A stretch of DNA of 64,000 bases, taken from Thermoleophilales bacterium (GTDB taxonomy: Bacteria > Actinomycetota > Thermoleophilia > Solirubrobacterales > 70-9). The position numbers were made by a program, and so were the translations under genes. How positions within the stretch are numbered: the first letter of the stretch is position 1; the number at the start of each line of letters is the position of its first letter. Below the pieces are notes generated by a model. It worked only from the letters and a program-made list of their open reading frames with translations, was not told the DNA's origin and did not search any database. Shown here piece after piece: positions 1 to 16,502 of this stretch. The stretch spans positions 1 to 64,000 of the forward strand of contig JACJWY010000002.1 in the NCBI GenBank assembly GCA_020636955.1, read 5' to 3'.

Positions 1-11
1 CCCTTTCGGCC

Positions 12-362
12 GTGGGCCAAGTCATCTACACTTGGCTGATGGAGGGATATTGGCCGATCCTGTTCATGTTGATCGTGCTCAAAGTGCCGGCGATCCTCAT
101 GATCTACCTGCTCTATTGGGCAGCGAAGAACGAACCCGAAAACGGGCTGATCGACGAGGGCGATGACAGTGGCGGCGGCCGCAAGCGGCCCCGTCCCCTG
201 CTGCCCCGCGGCCCGCGACGCGGACCGCATGGCGGCGACGCCCTGAATCCCCCTTCTCGTCGTTCCCGGACCGCCGAGCCGGCCACCGGGCACAGGCTCC
301 TTCCGGGTGGCCGCCAGGCCGAACCCGCCCGCGCCCGCGAGCGCGAACACACCCGCTCCTGA
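12..362 (+). CDS. Small single-span membrane protein, function unknown
   Basis: The predicted protein has one strongly hydrophobic helix (about residues 14-38), then an acidic stretch and an Arg/Pro/Gly-rich tail, so it looks like a small inner-membrane protein with a basic cytoplasmic tail. A GTG at 12 gives 116 residues. An ATG at 39 just ahead of the helix is an alternative, and the window edge is so close that the true start could lie upstream. It converges on the flavin monooxygenase, with stops about 10 bp apart. I do not recognise a named family, and the Arg-rich tail could partly be GC-rich noise. Confidence 0.5.
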   Translation: MGQVIYTWLMEGYWPILFMLIVLKVPAILMIYLLYWAAKNEPENGLIDEGDDSGGGRKRPRPLLPRGPRRGPHGGDALNPPSRRSRTAEPATGHRLLPGGRQAEPARAREREHTRS

Positions 363-371
363 TATTTCAGG

Positions 372-1775
372 TCAGGCGGTGACGGGGCGGGCGCCTGCCC
401 GCTCACGCGCGCGTACCCGCTCCTTGCTGAGCTTCCGCACATAGGGCTCGAAGTCGACCTCGACCGTGTGGCGCTTCGAGCTGACGAACCGGCGGGCCAT
501 CTTCGCCCGGTCATCGGCGATCTCCCGGTACATCTCGAGCCGGTCCGGGAGCGCTCCTTCTCCGTCGATCAGTTCGGCCACCCAGTCGCATTGGAGTTCG
601 GCCAAGGGCATGATCGCCCCGAGCGGCTGGATCAGGCCGATGAAGTAGAGCCCCTTCTGGTCAACCGGCACGACCCGCTGGTAGAGGTCGACCTTGTTGT
701 CCTGGGCACTGAACACATCCGGCGAAAGGAAGGGGAAGGTGATCTTGTAGCCGGTGCAGTAGACGATCAGGTCGACCTGCTCGCGGCTGCCGTCGGTGAA
801 CACGACCGAGTCACCGTCCAGCCGTTCGATGTTCGCCTTGACCTTGATGTCCCCGCCGCCGAGCCGGCCGAGGATCTCCTGGGAGACGGTCGGGTGGGCA
901 TGCAGCGGCATGTGGTCGGGCTTGGGCAGTCCGTAGTCAGAGGGATTGCCGACCGCCATCTTGAGGCTGAGCCAGAGGCCGAGGCTCTGCAGCTTCAGGG
1001 GCAGGCGCGTGGCCGGACCGCTGATCGCCCGGTCGGTCGGGGTGCTGCCGAGGTACTTGGGCACGATCCAGGCCCCGCGCCGCATCGACAGGAAGGTCGC
1101 GTCGGCGTGGCGGGATGATTCGACCGCGATGTCCACGGCCGAGTTGCCGATCCCGAGCACGAGAACCCGCTTGCCCTCGAAGATGTCGGGGGTGCGGTAG
1201 TCATGGGCGTGCATCTGCTCGCCTTCGAAGGTGTCCGACCCGGGAAAGGCCGGCTCGGGCCAGCGCTTGTCCCAGTGATGGCCGTTGCAGACGATTACGT
1301 CGGTGAAGTGGTCGGTCCCGCTTCCGCCTTCGCGCTCGGCCCAGGCGACATCCCATCCCCCGCCTTCGGCGGGCTCGACCGATTCGACCTCGGTCTGGAA
1401 GCGGATCGATTCCCTGAGGCCGAAATGATCGACGAAGTCCTCGAAGTACTTCGCGATCTGAAAGTGGTCAGGATAGTCCGGGAGTTCATCCGGCATCGGG
1501 TAGGCCGCGTACTCCATCATCTGGCGGGAGGTGTTGATGTGGAGCGACTTGTAGGCGGCCGACTGTCCGTTGTCGTTGTCGTACTTCCAGTTGCCGCCGA
1601 TCCAGGAACCCTTTTCGAAGCAGACGAAGTCGATTCCCTTTTCCTTCAGGCTCCGCATCGCGGTGATCCCGCATGAGCCGGCGCCGATCACGCAGACCCG
1701 GGGTTTTTCGCCGTCACCCGGACCCGTCCCGTTGCTCGCTGCGCCTGCGGTGGTACCTGCTCCTGAAGCCTCCAT
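372..1775 (-). CDS. Flavin-containing monooxygenase (FMO/Baeyer-Villiger type)
   Basis: Predicted NADPH- and FAD-dependent monooxygenase of the FMO/N-hydroxylase/BVMO superfamily, which oxygenates soft nucleophiles or ketones; the substrate cannot be read from sequence. Seen: an N-terminal FAD Rossmann motif GAGSCG (residues 31-36), a second dinucleotide motif GIGNSA, and the FMO signature F-x-G-x3-H-x3-Y as FEGEQMHAHDY near residue 180. Length (467 aa) is normal. The start is set at ATG 1775; an in-frame TTG at 1802 adds nine residues, but it would lie inside the inverted repeat at 1794-1817, which is better placed as an operator. Transcribed divergently from the FAD/NAD(P)-binding protein. 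Confidence 0.85.
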   Translation of the reverse strand: MEASGAGTTAGAASNGTGPGDGEKPRVCVIGAGSCGITAMRSLKEKGIDFVCFEKGSWIGGNWKYDNDNGQSAAYKSLHINTSRQMMEYAAYPMPDELPDYPDHFQIAKYFEDFVDHFGLRESIRFQTEVESVEPAEGGGWDVAWAEREGGSGTDHFTDVIVCNGHHWDKRWPEPAFPGSDTFEGEQMHAHDYRTPDIFEGKRVLVLGIGNSAVDIAVESSRHADATFLSMRRGAWIVPKYLGSTPTDRAISGPATRLPLKLQSLGLWLSLKMAVGNPSDYGLPKPDHMPLHAHPTVSQEILGRLGGGDIKVKANIERLDGDSVVFTDGSREQVDLIVYCTGYKITFPFLSPDVFSAQDNKVDLYQRVVPVDQKGLYFIGLIQPLGAIMPLAELQCDWVAELIDGEGALPDRLEMYREIADDRAKMARRFVSSKRHTVEVDFEPYVRKLSKERVRARERAGARPVTA

Positions 1776-1793
1776 GGAAGGAGTGTAGCCAAA

Positions 1794-1817
1794 AACTGAC
1801 AAGAATCCGTGTCAGTT
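1794..1817. promoter_or_regulatory. Palindromic operator between divergent oxidoreductase genes
   Basis: A perfect inverted repeat, AACTGACA-N8-TGTCAGTT, lies between the divergent starts at 1775 (minus) and 1846 (plus). Arm length and spacing suit a dimeric repressor of TetR type. That assignment is inference, and no regulator gene is adjacent. Confidence 0.5.
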
Positions 1818-1845
1818 CACATCGCTCTAGGCTTGCGGGCGTGGC

Positions 1846-3252
1846 ATGAATTCGGGTCAGGCGAAAACGGGTGGGCAGGGGCGAGGACCGAGGATCGGAA
1901 TCGTCGGGGGTGGAGCGGCCGGTTGCCTGGTCGCGGTGAACCTGCTCCGCATGGCCGATTCTCCACTCGAGATCGATCTGATCGACGCCTCGGGGGACTT
2001 CGGACCCGGCATCCCCTACCGGACCACCAATCCGGAACATCGCCTGAATGTGCCGGCCGCCCGGATGAGCGCGCTCGCGGACGATCCCGATCATTACCTG
2101 AACTGGCGCCGGGCCCGGGATCCTGAAGCGGCACCGGAGGAGTACACGTCCCGCTCGATCTACGGGGAATACCTGAAGGAGTTGCTGGCGGAAACGGAGG
2201 ATGGAGCCGGGGCTCAATCGCTCAACCGCGTGACCGGGCGGGTAATCGCGGTGGAAAACGATGACGAGCGGCCGGTGATCGTGTTTGACGACCGCCGGAC
2301 CGAGGTCGACCACATCGTGATCGCGACCGGCCCGGTACCCGGCGCCGATCCGGTCCCGATCCCGGATTCCCTGAAGCAACGTGGCATTTACATCGCGAGC
2401 GCCTGGGATTCGGAGGCGATCGAAGCGGCATCCGGCGACGAGGAGGTTCTGATCATCGGGACCGGACTGACCATGGTCGATGTGGCCCTCAGTCTCGCCG
2501 GCGGGGGCGGGGTACCGGTGCCCGGCGGGCCGAGAGTTCTCGCCGTTTCCCGCAGCGGACTGTTTCCCAAGACACATCTCAAGCACCTGACCCGGCTCTC
2601 GACCCCGGTGATCCCGGCCGAAGGGCCGGTGTCAAAGCGCCAGTTGCTCGGGGCATTTGCCGAGTTGCTGGCGGAGGCATCGGCCCGGGGCGGCAACTGG
2701 CGCGATGCGATCGATTCGATGCGGTTGGTGACCGGGGATGCATGGCGCCGGATGCCGGTCGAGGACCGCAGGTGGCTGCTGGAGAACGTGAACCGGCCCT
2801 GGGAGGTCCACCGGTACCGCATGGCCCCGAGCGTCGGGGCCCGTTTTCACGAGTTGCTCGATTCCGGCCAGGTCAGGGTTGAACGGGCGAGGATCGGCTC
2901 GATCGAAGAAAGCGGAGCCCGGGCCAGGGTCCGGCTCGACTTTCCGGAGCGAGCTGAGAGCTTCGAGTTCGATCGGGTGATCTCGGCCTGCGGAGCCTCA
3001 ACCGACATCCGCTGCGATGCCCCGGAGCCGGTCCGGGGACTGATTGAGGCCGGTCACCTCCGACCCGATGGCCTCCTGCTCGGGGTGGACGTCGACCGCG
3101 ACGGCGCCGCCCGAAGCGCCGGAGGCAAGCGGTCAGAGAAGATCAGCGTGCTTGGTTCCCTGCGCCGAGGGGTCGACTGGGAGTCGATCGGCGTGACCGA
3201 GCTGAAGACCCAGTCTCGCGACATTGCTGTCAGATTGACGAAATTGTTCTAG
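1846..3252 (+). CDS. FAD/NAD(P)-binding oxidoreductase-like protein (NAD_binding_9 type)
   Basis: A 468-aa protein with an N-terminal dinucleotide-binding fold (GIVGGGAAG near residues 18-26), the HRLNVPAARM segment typical of the FAD/NAD(P)-binding NAD_binding_9 group, and a second nucleotide motif (IIGTGLTMVD) near residue 205. Members of this group are presumed flavoproteins with mostly unknown substrates. It is divergent from the FMO and shares its operator region, so the two may be co-regulated. Its last four bases overlap the end of the convergent AbiEi/DUF559-like gene. The specific reaction is not predictable. Confidence 0.8.
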   Translation: MNSGQAKTGGQGRGPRIGIVGGGAAGCLVAVNLLRMADSPLEIDLIDASGDFGPGIPYRTTNPEHRLNVPAARMSALADDPDHYLNWRRARDPEAAPEEYTSRSIYGEYLKELLAETEDGAGAQSLNRVTGRVIAVENDDERPVIVFDDRRTEVDHIVIATGPVPGADPVPIPDSLKQRGIYIASAWDSEAIEAASGDEEVLIIGTGLTMVDVALSLAGGGGVPVPGGPRVLAVSRSGLFPKTHLKHLTRLSTPVIPAEGPVSKRQLLGAFAELLAEASARGGNWRDAIDSMRLVTGDAWRRMPVEDRRWLLENVNRPWEVHRYRMAPSVGARFHELLDSGQVRVERARIGSIEESGARARVRLDFPERAESFEFDRVISACGASTDIRCDAPEPVRGLIEAGHLRPDGLLLGVDVDRDGAARSAGGKRSEKISVLGSLRRGVDWESIGVTELKTQSRDIAVRLTKLF

Positions 3253-4208
3253 TTGCCTTCAGGGCCGGGCCAACCCCGGGCCTCTAGAAGCGCGAGCGCC
3301 TGCCTGATGGTCTCCGCCCGGTTGTCCCGGAATTCCTGTCTCGTAAATCGGTTCACCTGATAGCCGAGGAGCGTGTTATTGCGATCCCGTGCGGCGTCTC
3401 TTGTCTGCGTCGCCGGGTCCCGATGAAACGCGTGCCCGTCCAGTTCGAACATCGCCATGTATTCGGGGAAGAGCAAGTCGATCAGGCAGCCGTCAATCAA
3501 AGGGTCAACCTGTGGCCGCGGAGCTCCGGCCGCCACCAGCGCCTGGAGGAATTCCTTTTGGAAGACCAGCATCTCTTCTTCCGTCGCAGGATGCCAATCG
3601 CCCAGAGTCTTCCGCAGAAGCGCGATCCCTCTTCTGCCGCTCCAGTGACCAAGCTCGGTTTCCAGCCTCTTCAGTTGGAGAAGCCTCTCCCGGTCGGCAT
3701 CCGCGAGGTAACTTTCAAGTTCATCCCGGTTCATGCCGCCCGCAAGATCGATCGTGGTACGGATGAAGTTCGTTACCGGAATCCCGGCAGCCCTGGTCAC
3801 TTCATATTGCTCAAGTCGGCGGGTGCTGTGAACTATCACCTTTCCGTACCCGTCAAAGGGCTCCAAGGTGCGGTTCATCCCACCCCGCTTCGACACGTGT
3901 ATCACCGGCTTCGCACGATCAAGCTTCAAGAGCCAGGCGGCCGACTGGTGGGAGAGAAACGCCCCGGGTCCGGCAGCCAGAACCGCCGCCATCGCCCTCC
4001 CCAGGGCGGTTATCTGACGGGGGCTCGCTGTATACACCCCATTGTGAATCGCGGTAAGTCGGCCGGAACGGACCCGGGCCGTGACCGAGTCCTTCGACAC
4101 TCCCGCTCCAGTCAATTGAAACATGGCGACAGCACCATGTTGTGCACCATGTAAACGGGCAATGAGCGAGTTGGTCTCAAGCGATGTGGGAGACCCGGAT
4201 GCCGGCAT
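3249..4208 (-). CDS. AbiEi antitoxin-like/DUF559 endonuclease-like protein
   Basis: A 319-aa protein. The N-terminal third resembles the winged-helix AbiEi antitoxin domain (V-x-A-R-V-R-S-G-R-L, N-G-V-Y patterns at residues 40-60). The C-terminal part resembles DUF559/Vsr-like PD-(D/E)XK nucleases: LIDLLFPEY, then FELDGHAFH, a basic RDAARDRNN stretch and NRFTRQEFRDN. Solo proteins with this layout are common in actinobacteria; no AbiEii-type toxin partner is adjacent, so a toxin-antitoxin role is unproven. ATG at 4208. Its stop overlaps the convergent neighbour by 4 bp. DNA or RNA cleavage is inference from fold. Confidence 0.7.
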   Translation of the reverse strand: MPASGSPTSLETNSLIARLHGAQHGAVAMFQLTGAGVSKDSVTARVRSGRLTAIHNGVYTASPRQITALGRAMAAVLAAGPGAFLSHQSAAWLLKLDRAKPVIHVSKRGGMNRTLEPFDGYGKVIVHSTRRLEQYEVTRAAGIPVTNFIRTTIDLAGGMNRDELESYLADADRERLLQLKRLETELGHWSGRRGIALLRKTLGDWHPATEEEMLVFQKEFLQALVAAGAPRPQVDPLIDGCLIDLLFPEYMAMFELDGHAFHRDPATQTRDAARDRNNTLLGYQVNRFTRQEFRDNRAETIRQALALLEARGWPGPEGN

Positions 4209-4429
4209 CCCTCTCAGACTGGCGCGAATTTGCTCAATAGTTGGTTACGCGGGTAACGATTGCGCAACCGAAGGCTCACAAAGCACTGACTTCCACACCT
4301 GACCCTGACTTTCGACCGAGCTATTGCTCGGGACTCAGGATCGGCCGAGGTCAACCAGGTGCGTATGAAATTCGTCTATATGGACGCTTCCGATCCCCAC
4401 CTTGCGCGGGTACGGCTCGTCGCGTTGAA

Positions 4430-4471
4430 GTGTCGATGTATTTCGTTCATATATACGAAATCCATCGACAC
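4430..4471. repeat. Inverted repeat with 17-bp arms and 8-bp A/T-rich spacer
   Basis: Left arm 4430-4446 and right arm 4455-4471 are reverse complements with one mismatch; the 8-bp spacer is TCATATAT. It is A/T-rich compared with its surroundings and separate from the rpoC terminator. The geometry (long arms around an 8-bp asymmetric spacer) resembles tyrosine-recombinase crossover sites such as loxP, but it could also be an operator or an RNA hairpin. Confidence 0.6.
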
Positions 4472-4485
4472 CTATGCATGCACCG

Positions 4486-4513
4486 AAGAGGGGCGCCGCT
4501 TGGCGCCCCTCTT
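4486..4513 (-). terminator. Hairpin terminator downstream of rpoC
   Basis: A perfect 12-bp stem (AAGAGGGGCGCC with its complement) with a 4-nt loop lies about 50 bp past the rpoC stop. There is no long U-tract on the minus strand, as is common for GC-rich actinobacterial terminators. Confidence 0.6.
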
Positions 4514-4565
4514 GATTCTTTGCTGCCGAACCAGCCCACAGGAGCCGCCCGGGCTGACGGCAGGA

Positions 4566-12124
<7,559 letters not shown>

Positions 12125-12249
12125 GGTTGGCAACTCCTCACAAAGGGTCAGAGATTCACGTGATTAGGGCGCGGAAGCGGTGCAATTCGGCCGAAACTTC
12201 GCGCAACGACAGACAATAGCACAGCTAACAAACCACTCGGACGTTACCG

Positions 12250-12279
12250 CCGCCCGGGGCCCTTGCCCAGGCCCGGCGG
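12250..12279 (-). terminator. GC-rich hairpin after the esterase gene
   Basis: An imperfect GC-rich stem-loop about 10 bp downstream of the esterase stop and upstream of rpoB. It has no U-tract, so it may be an inefficient terminator or a stability element. If it works, it separates the esterase transcript from rpoBC. Confidence 0.35.
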
Positions 12280-12288
12280 GGCGCGTTC

Positions 12289-13641
12289 TCAGTTGCCGCT
12301 TCGTTTCCCGGCGCCGCAGCGCTGCCAGCCGTCGGGCCGGAAGGTCACCCGGGCGCTCACGCTGCGGTCGCCGGCCAGCTGATCCTGTTCGGTGTACTGC
12401 TCGTACCGGTTGGCCGGGCCGAGGTCGAGTCCGATCCGCAGGCGGTGGCCCCGCCCGGTCGCCCGCCGGACGACCTTGATGCCGCGCTCGTCCTCGATCC
12501 TCACCTTGAAGCGGCGGCAGGCCCGAAAGAGCGGTGCGGTTCGCACCGTCGCCTTGCCGCTGCCACTGAGGCGAAAGCCTTTGCGACCCGCCCCGGCCAA
12601 CGCCGTGAACTCGTCCGCCTTGCGCTTCAGCCTGACCGACCAACCGTAGGCGGTGTAGGCCGGATCCGCGCTCTTGTAGTTGATCCGGGCCGGCGCCGGC
12701 GTTCTGTTCCGGAACCTTCTCATCAGGTCCGGCAGGGTCTGCTTGAGGTCCCGCTGCCAGTAGGGCCAAGTGTGATCGCCGGCCCCGTAGTAATCCCAGC
12801 GGTGGGCTATGCCGAGCCGGCCGAGCCGCTGGTGCATCGAGAGGCTGGCTTCGTAGACGACTTTCTCGACGATGTCGAATCCCCCGTCCGGGTCGAGCGG
12901 ACCACCGGAGGTGCCATCCCCGGTGCGAAGCGTCAGGTCGAGCCCGCGCAGGTTCCCGGCCAGGGTCAGTGGGTTGTCGCGTTCGTAGCGGAGTTTGTTG
13001 GTCTCGTAGACCCCGCGGGCCCGGCTGCCGGCGATCGCCAGGATCAGCGGATGGGTCAGGTTGACGGCGCCGGAGAAGGCGGCGGCCGCGGTGAAGAGGT
13101 CGGGGTGCCTGGCGGCGTAGATCATGGTTCCGTAGCCACCCATGGAGAGTCCGGCGATCGCCCGGCCGGTCCGGTCGGCCCGGGTCCGGAAGTGCCGGTC
13201 GATGAACGGAATCAGTTCCCCGATGTGGTAGTTCTCCCAGGCTGGCGGGCCACCTGCCCCGTCGTTGTTCCAGTTGGTGTAGGCGTCGATCGGCCCGGAG
13301 TCGGGCATCACCACGATCAGCGGCCTGCCCCGGGTGGCGGCCTCGGCATCCCCCTTGTCGGTCCAGGACCGGTAGTCGTCGGCCGCGCCGTGCAGGAGGT
13401 AGAGCACCGGATACTGGCGCGAACTGTCCCGGTAATCCTCGGGCAGCAGGACCCGCACCCTGGTCGCTCCCTCCACGTTCGGCGTGGAGAGTTCCAGTTC
13501 GACCAGCCGGGAATCGAGCCGCTCCTCATCCAGCAGCTTCACTTTCGCGTCAGCGTCGAAAGCGCCAAACAGGAACGGAGCCAAAGACGCCACAATCGCC
13601 AGGCAGCACGAGACTTTCCACCTGGACTTCGCTAGTCCCAA
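12289..13641 (-). CDS. Secreted alpha/beta-hydrolase esterase (esterase D/antigen 85-like)
   Basis: A 450-aa protein with an N-terminal signal-like hydrophobic stretch (about residues 12-30). The alpha/beta-hydrolase fold shows YPVLYLLHG (oxyanion region near 80) and the nucleophile elbow GLSMGG near 167. A C-terminal extension of about 150 residues, basic and probably beta-rich, follows the catalytic domain. Likely an extracytoplasmic acyl-ester hydrolase or mycolyltransferase-like esterase; substrate unknown. The start is TTG at 13641 with no clear Shine-Dalgarno, 19 bp after the CotH-like gene, so co-transcription is likely. The pair sits between rplL and rpoB, an unusual position. Confidence 0.8.
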   Translation of the reverse strand: MGLAKSRWKVSCCLAIVASLAPFLFGAFDADAKVKLLDEERLDSRLVELELSTPNVEGATRVRVLLPEDYRDSSRQYPVLYLLHGAADDYRSWTDKGDAEAATRGRPLIVVMPDSGPIDAYTNWNNDGAGGPPAWENYHIGELIPFIDRHFRTRADRTGRAIAGLSMGGYGTMIYAARHPDLFTAAAAFSGAVNLTHPLILAIAGSRARGVYETNKLRYERDNPLTLAGNLRGLDLTLRTGDGTSGGPLDPDGGFDIVEKVVYEASLSMHQRLGRLGIAHRWDYYGAGDHTWPYWQRDLKQTLPDLMRRFRNRTPAPARINYKSADPAYTAYGWSVRLKRKADEFTALAGAGRKGFRLSGSGKATVRTAPLFRACRRFKVRIEDERGIKVVRRATGRGHRLRIGLDLGPANRYEQYTEQDQLAGDRSVSARVTFRPDGWQRCGAGKRSGN

Positions 13642-13660
13642 CTTAACGTCCGCGTCATCG

Positions 13661-16358
13661 TCACTTCCTCACTATCCACCCACGCTCGGCAACGGCGGAG
13701 AGATTGCCAGCCGCATCACGCTGGCGCACGCGGAAAATATGCCACCCGTTGACCAGGTCGCTGAAACGCATCGGGACCGGGCAGACCGTTCGAACCGCAC
13801 CATCCAGTGCACACTCAAACGTCGCGCCCGGCTCCCCGCGAAACCTGAATGAAGCGTTCCGGTTGGCGACCGTGTCGGTCGGACCAGTCGTGATGGTCGG
13901 GGGGTCTGGTGCCACCGTATCGATCTTCCACGTTCGTTCTGCGATCGCCGAAAGGTTTCCGGCCGCGTCACGCTGACGAACCCGGAAGTAGTGGCGACCT
14001 TGACTCAGGCCAGCGAATACTTTCGGCGAGGTGCAAGTGGTACGGACATGACCGTCGATAGCGCATTCGAAAGTCCCGCCGGGTTCTCCACTGAACCGGA
14101 ACCCGGGATTCACGGAAATCGCAAACCCCGACGGCCCAACATCAATCGACGGAGGCTCGGGGGCGGCAGTGTCGATCGTCCAAACGCGTCGGGAGATGAC
14201 CGAAAACTTGCCATCAGCGCCTAGCTGACGCAATTGGAAGGAATGCTCACCTTGTGTCAGGCCCGTGTAGCGCACCGCGGTTCCGCAAGGGACTCTGTCG
14301 CCACCGTCGATCCCGCACCTGAACGTGGCTCCGGGCAGGCCGCTGAACCGGAACGTCGCGTTGGCAGACGCGGTTGGCCCAGAAGGCCCCGATTTAATCT
14401 CGGGCGCTGAAACCCAGGAGTAGGAACTGGATCCCGATGAGTTCCCGGCAGCGTCGAACTGTCTTACTTCCAGCAGATGTTCTCCCTGAGAGAGGTTGCT
14501 GAAGGTTCCTGGGGTCGGGCAAGCTCGCCAGCCGTCGCCGTCGAGTGAACACTCGAATGCTGCTCCCGCTTCGCCCCGCAGTTTGAAGGTGACCGAGTTG
14601 GACTCGGCTCCGGCCAGGGAAATGACAGGGGGATCCGGCGCGATCCGATCCACGGTCCAGTGCCAGACCGACTCAGGTGAGACGAGCCCTTGAGGATTCG
14701 TCTGGCGAGCCGAGAAAGAGTGAGTGCCGTTGGCCATACTGCCGTAGTCCTTGGGTGAACCACACGGCAGCCATGGCCCGGAATCGAGAGAACACTCGAA
14801 GGTGGCACCAGGCACGCCCCATAGCCAGAACCTGTACGAACTCGACGAGGTCAGTTTCGAAGGCCCCGCCCCTGGCCCCAGAATCATCGGCGCGTCGGGT
14901 GTAACAAGGTCGACCGGGTATTCGGCAATTGCTCCCTCGCCGGCCCCGGAGAGCGCTCTGACTCTGACCTTGCCCAAATCGTCTTCACTCAGGTCCGGAA
15001 GCACCACGTCAAGCTCGCTCGGCCCGACCTGGGAGATTTCCGAAAATTCGGATTCTCCACGCTTGCGAAGCTCAACCGCGTACCCGGATACTGGCTCGGC
15101 TCCCTTGGTCTTTGATTCGTTCCAGGTCACCCTGAGCCCGGACCCTGCATTTTCGGCTGTTAATCCCAGTGGTGCCAACGGAACCGCGTCCAGTGCCTGA
15201 TCAAGCTCTCCGGGTCGGCCGTTCAAAAATTTGTTCAGGAGGTTCACATAGCTGTCAGATTGCGCAATTGGCCGCTCTCTCCTCAGATCGGCCTCGATCC
15301 GGGGACGGAGCACGGCGTACAGGTCCCTGGACTTCTGCAGTAGGTCGAGCTCGTCGACCTTGTCGCGAACTGTCTTCAACGCATCAACGTAGTCCGCCCT
15401 GCAGATCGGGTCACCCAGACATCTGGAGAAAAGCATCGACCTCGGATCGACTGTGGGATCGTCGAGGAAGAACTCAAACGGAGCGTAAGACCGGTAGGTG
15501 AACGCATTGTCTAGCCCAGAGGGGATCATGCTGAACACCCCAGAGTCATCGCTGTGCACGTAGTGGTTGTTGGTCCACCTGACGTAGCCGTCCACCTGCC
15601 CGAGGTAGATCTCGCCAGCCCACATCATCACCATCTCATCCAGATCGACATAGGGCGAGATGGCGTCTCGCCAGCCCGGGTTCGGAGTGTTCGCGACCGC
15701 GATCAGATCACTGATATCGGAGCGGTCATCCTCGTCGCCTTCATCGATCTCATATTTTGTGGCCTGACCGGGCTGAAAGTCAAGTCCGTGGAACGCTTCG
15801 TAAATGTGCTGGGTAGAGTCAAACCACTTGTCACTCCACAGATCGTCAAGAGTCTCGAGGTTCAGATAGAGCCCATATGGCTGATCATTGATTGTCACCT
15901 CTGCGTAACCCGTCTTCGAGGTTGGCACACCGACCTCACGAAACACTTCGTAGGAAAGAGCTTCGTGCATCGCGGTCGGATCCTGGACCATGTTGTTCAA
16001 AGTCATCTTCTTCAAACCCCAGGGGCGTGAACCCTTGGGAAATTTGACTTTGAATGCGGCCTTGCCGTCTAGCGTTCGGAATGAGGTGCTGCCTTTGAGG
16101 CGAAACTCAACCGTGACCGGGCCGTAGGTCTGGCCTCCCGATCCTTCAATTCGGAAGGTCGCCGGAACGTACTCCTTCGGTTCCACATCCAGTGCATCGC
16201 GAGAAGAGTCAGGCAGAGTGAAATCTATGTTCGAGATCTCAGTCGGCTCGAACATCCAGTCGTAGTCCGCACCCCCCCGCGCTCGAACTGGCAAATCCGG
16301 CCACTAGCATCGCCAAAAATGCAGCAATCAACCCACGAATAACCACCCTGACCCCCAT
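13661..16358 (-). CDS. Secreted CotH-domain protein with Fn3 and repeated Ig-like domains (frameshift near the start)
   Basis: The main frame starts abruptly inside a mature domain, while the signal peptide lies in another frame beginning at ATG 16358 (MGVRVVIRG... AMLVAGFAS). The frames join if one base is removed from a run of seven G (plus-strand C at 16272-16278), giving SSSAGGADYDW. AAAGGGG about 7 nt upstream of 16358 supports that start. After the signal come a CotH-like domain (about residues 35-390; spore-coat/kinase-like family), an Fn3-like segment, and five repeats with the pattern FECSLDG...C...GxHxFxVRQxDAAGNxS. Probably exported and surface-attached. The frameshift may be a sequencing error or a phase-variable tract. 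Confidence 0.75.
13664..14905 (-). repeat. Five tandem Ig-like repeats in the CotH-type protein
   Basis: Five consecutive units of about 80-90 codons share the core GATFECSLDG, a second cysteine about 10 residues later, a G-x-H-x-F-x-V-R-Q strand and DAAGN-x-S. The last two units are the most alike (VRQRDAAGNLSA in both). They resemble bacterial Ig-like stalk domains found in secreted actinobacterial proteins, with one cysteine pair per unit. Confidence 0.75.
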
Positions 16359-16442
16359 GTCCTTACCCCTTTGGAAAAACTGCCTGAGGACACAACGTAG
16401 CAGCATCCACCAGGTTGACATCTATTTTGGACTGGGATAAAG

Positions 16443-16479
16443 CCCAAGGGCCACCCGGCGTCGCCGGGTGGCCCTTGGG
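16443..16479 (-). terminator. Strong hairpin terminator after rplL
   Basis: A perfect 17-bp stem with a 3-nt loop lies about 25 bp downstream of the rplL stop, followed on the minus strand by CTTTAT. It should end the rplJL transcript before the CotH-like gene, and so uncouples rplJL from rpoBC. Confidence 0.8.
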
Positions 16480-16502
16480 TAAACAGCCGAGTTTTAGTTT
16501 TT

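Larger units (their letters stand above)
4209..4565. other. Gene-free spacer upstream of the AbiEi/DUF559 gene and downstream of rpoC
   Basis: 357 bp without a convincing gene. It holds a small hairpin (4316-4331, CCGAGC-TATT-GCTCGG), a 14-bp mini-hairpin (4373-4386), the large inverted repeat at 4430-4471 and the rpoC terminator-like hairpin at 4486-4513. The promoter of the AbiEi/DUF559 gene presumably lies at about 4210-4300. Short plus-strand frames here cross the structured repeats and end inside rpoC; I do not accept them. Confidence 0.6.

Noticed and set aside
4430..4471. Chromosome-dimer dif site or parS
   Set aside because: The sequence does not resemble the dif arms I know or the parS consensus TGTTTCACGTGAAACA; kept only as an unassigned inverted repeat.
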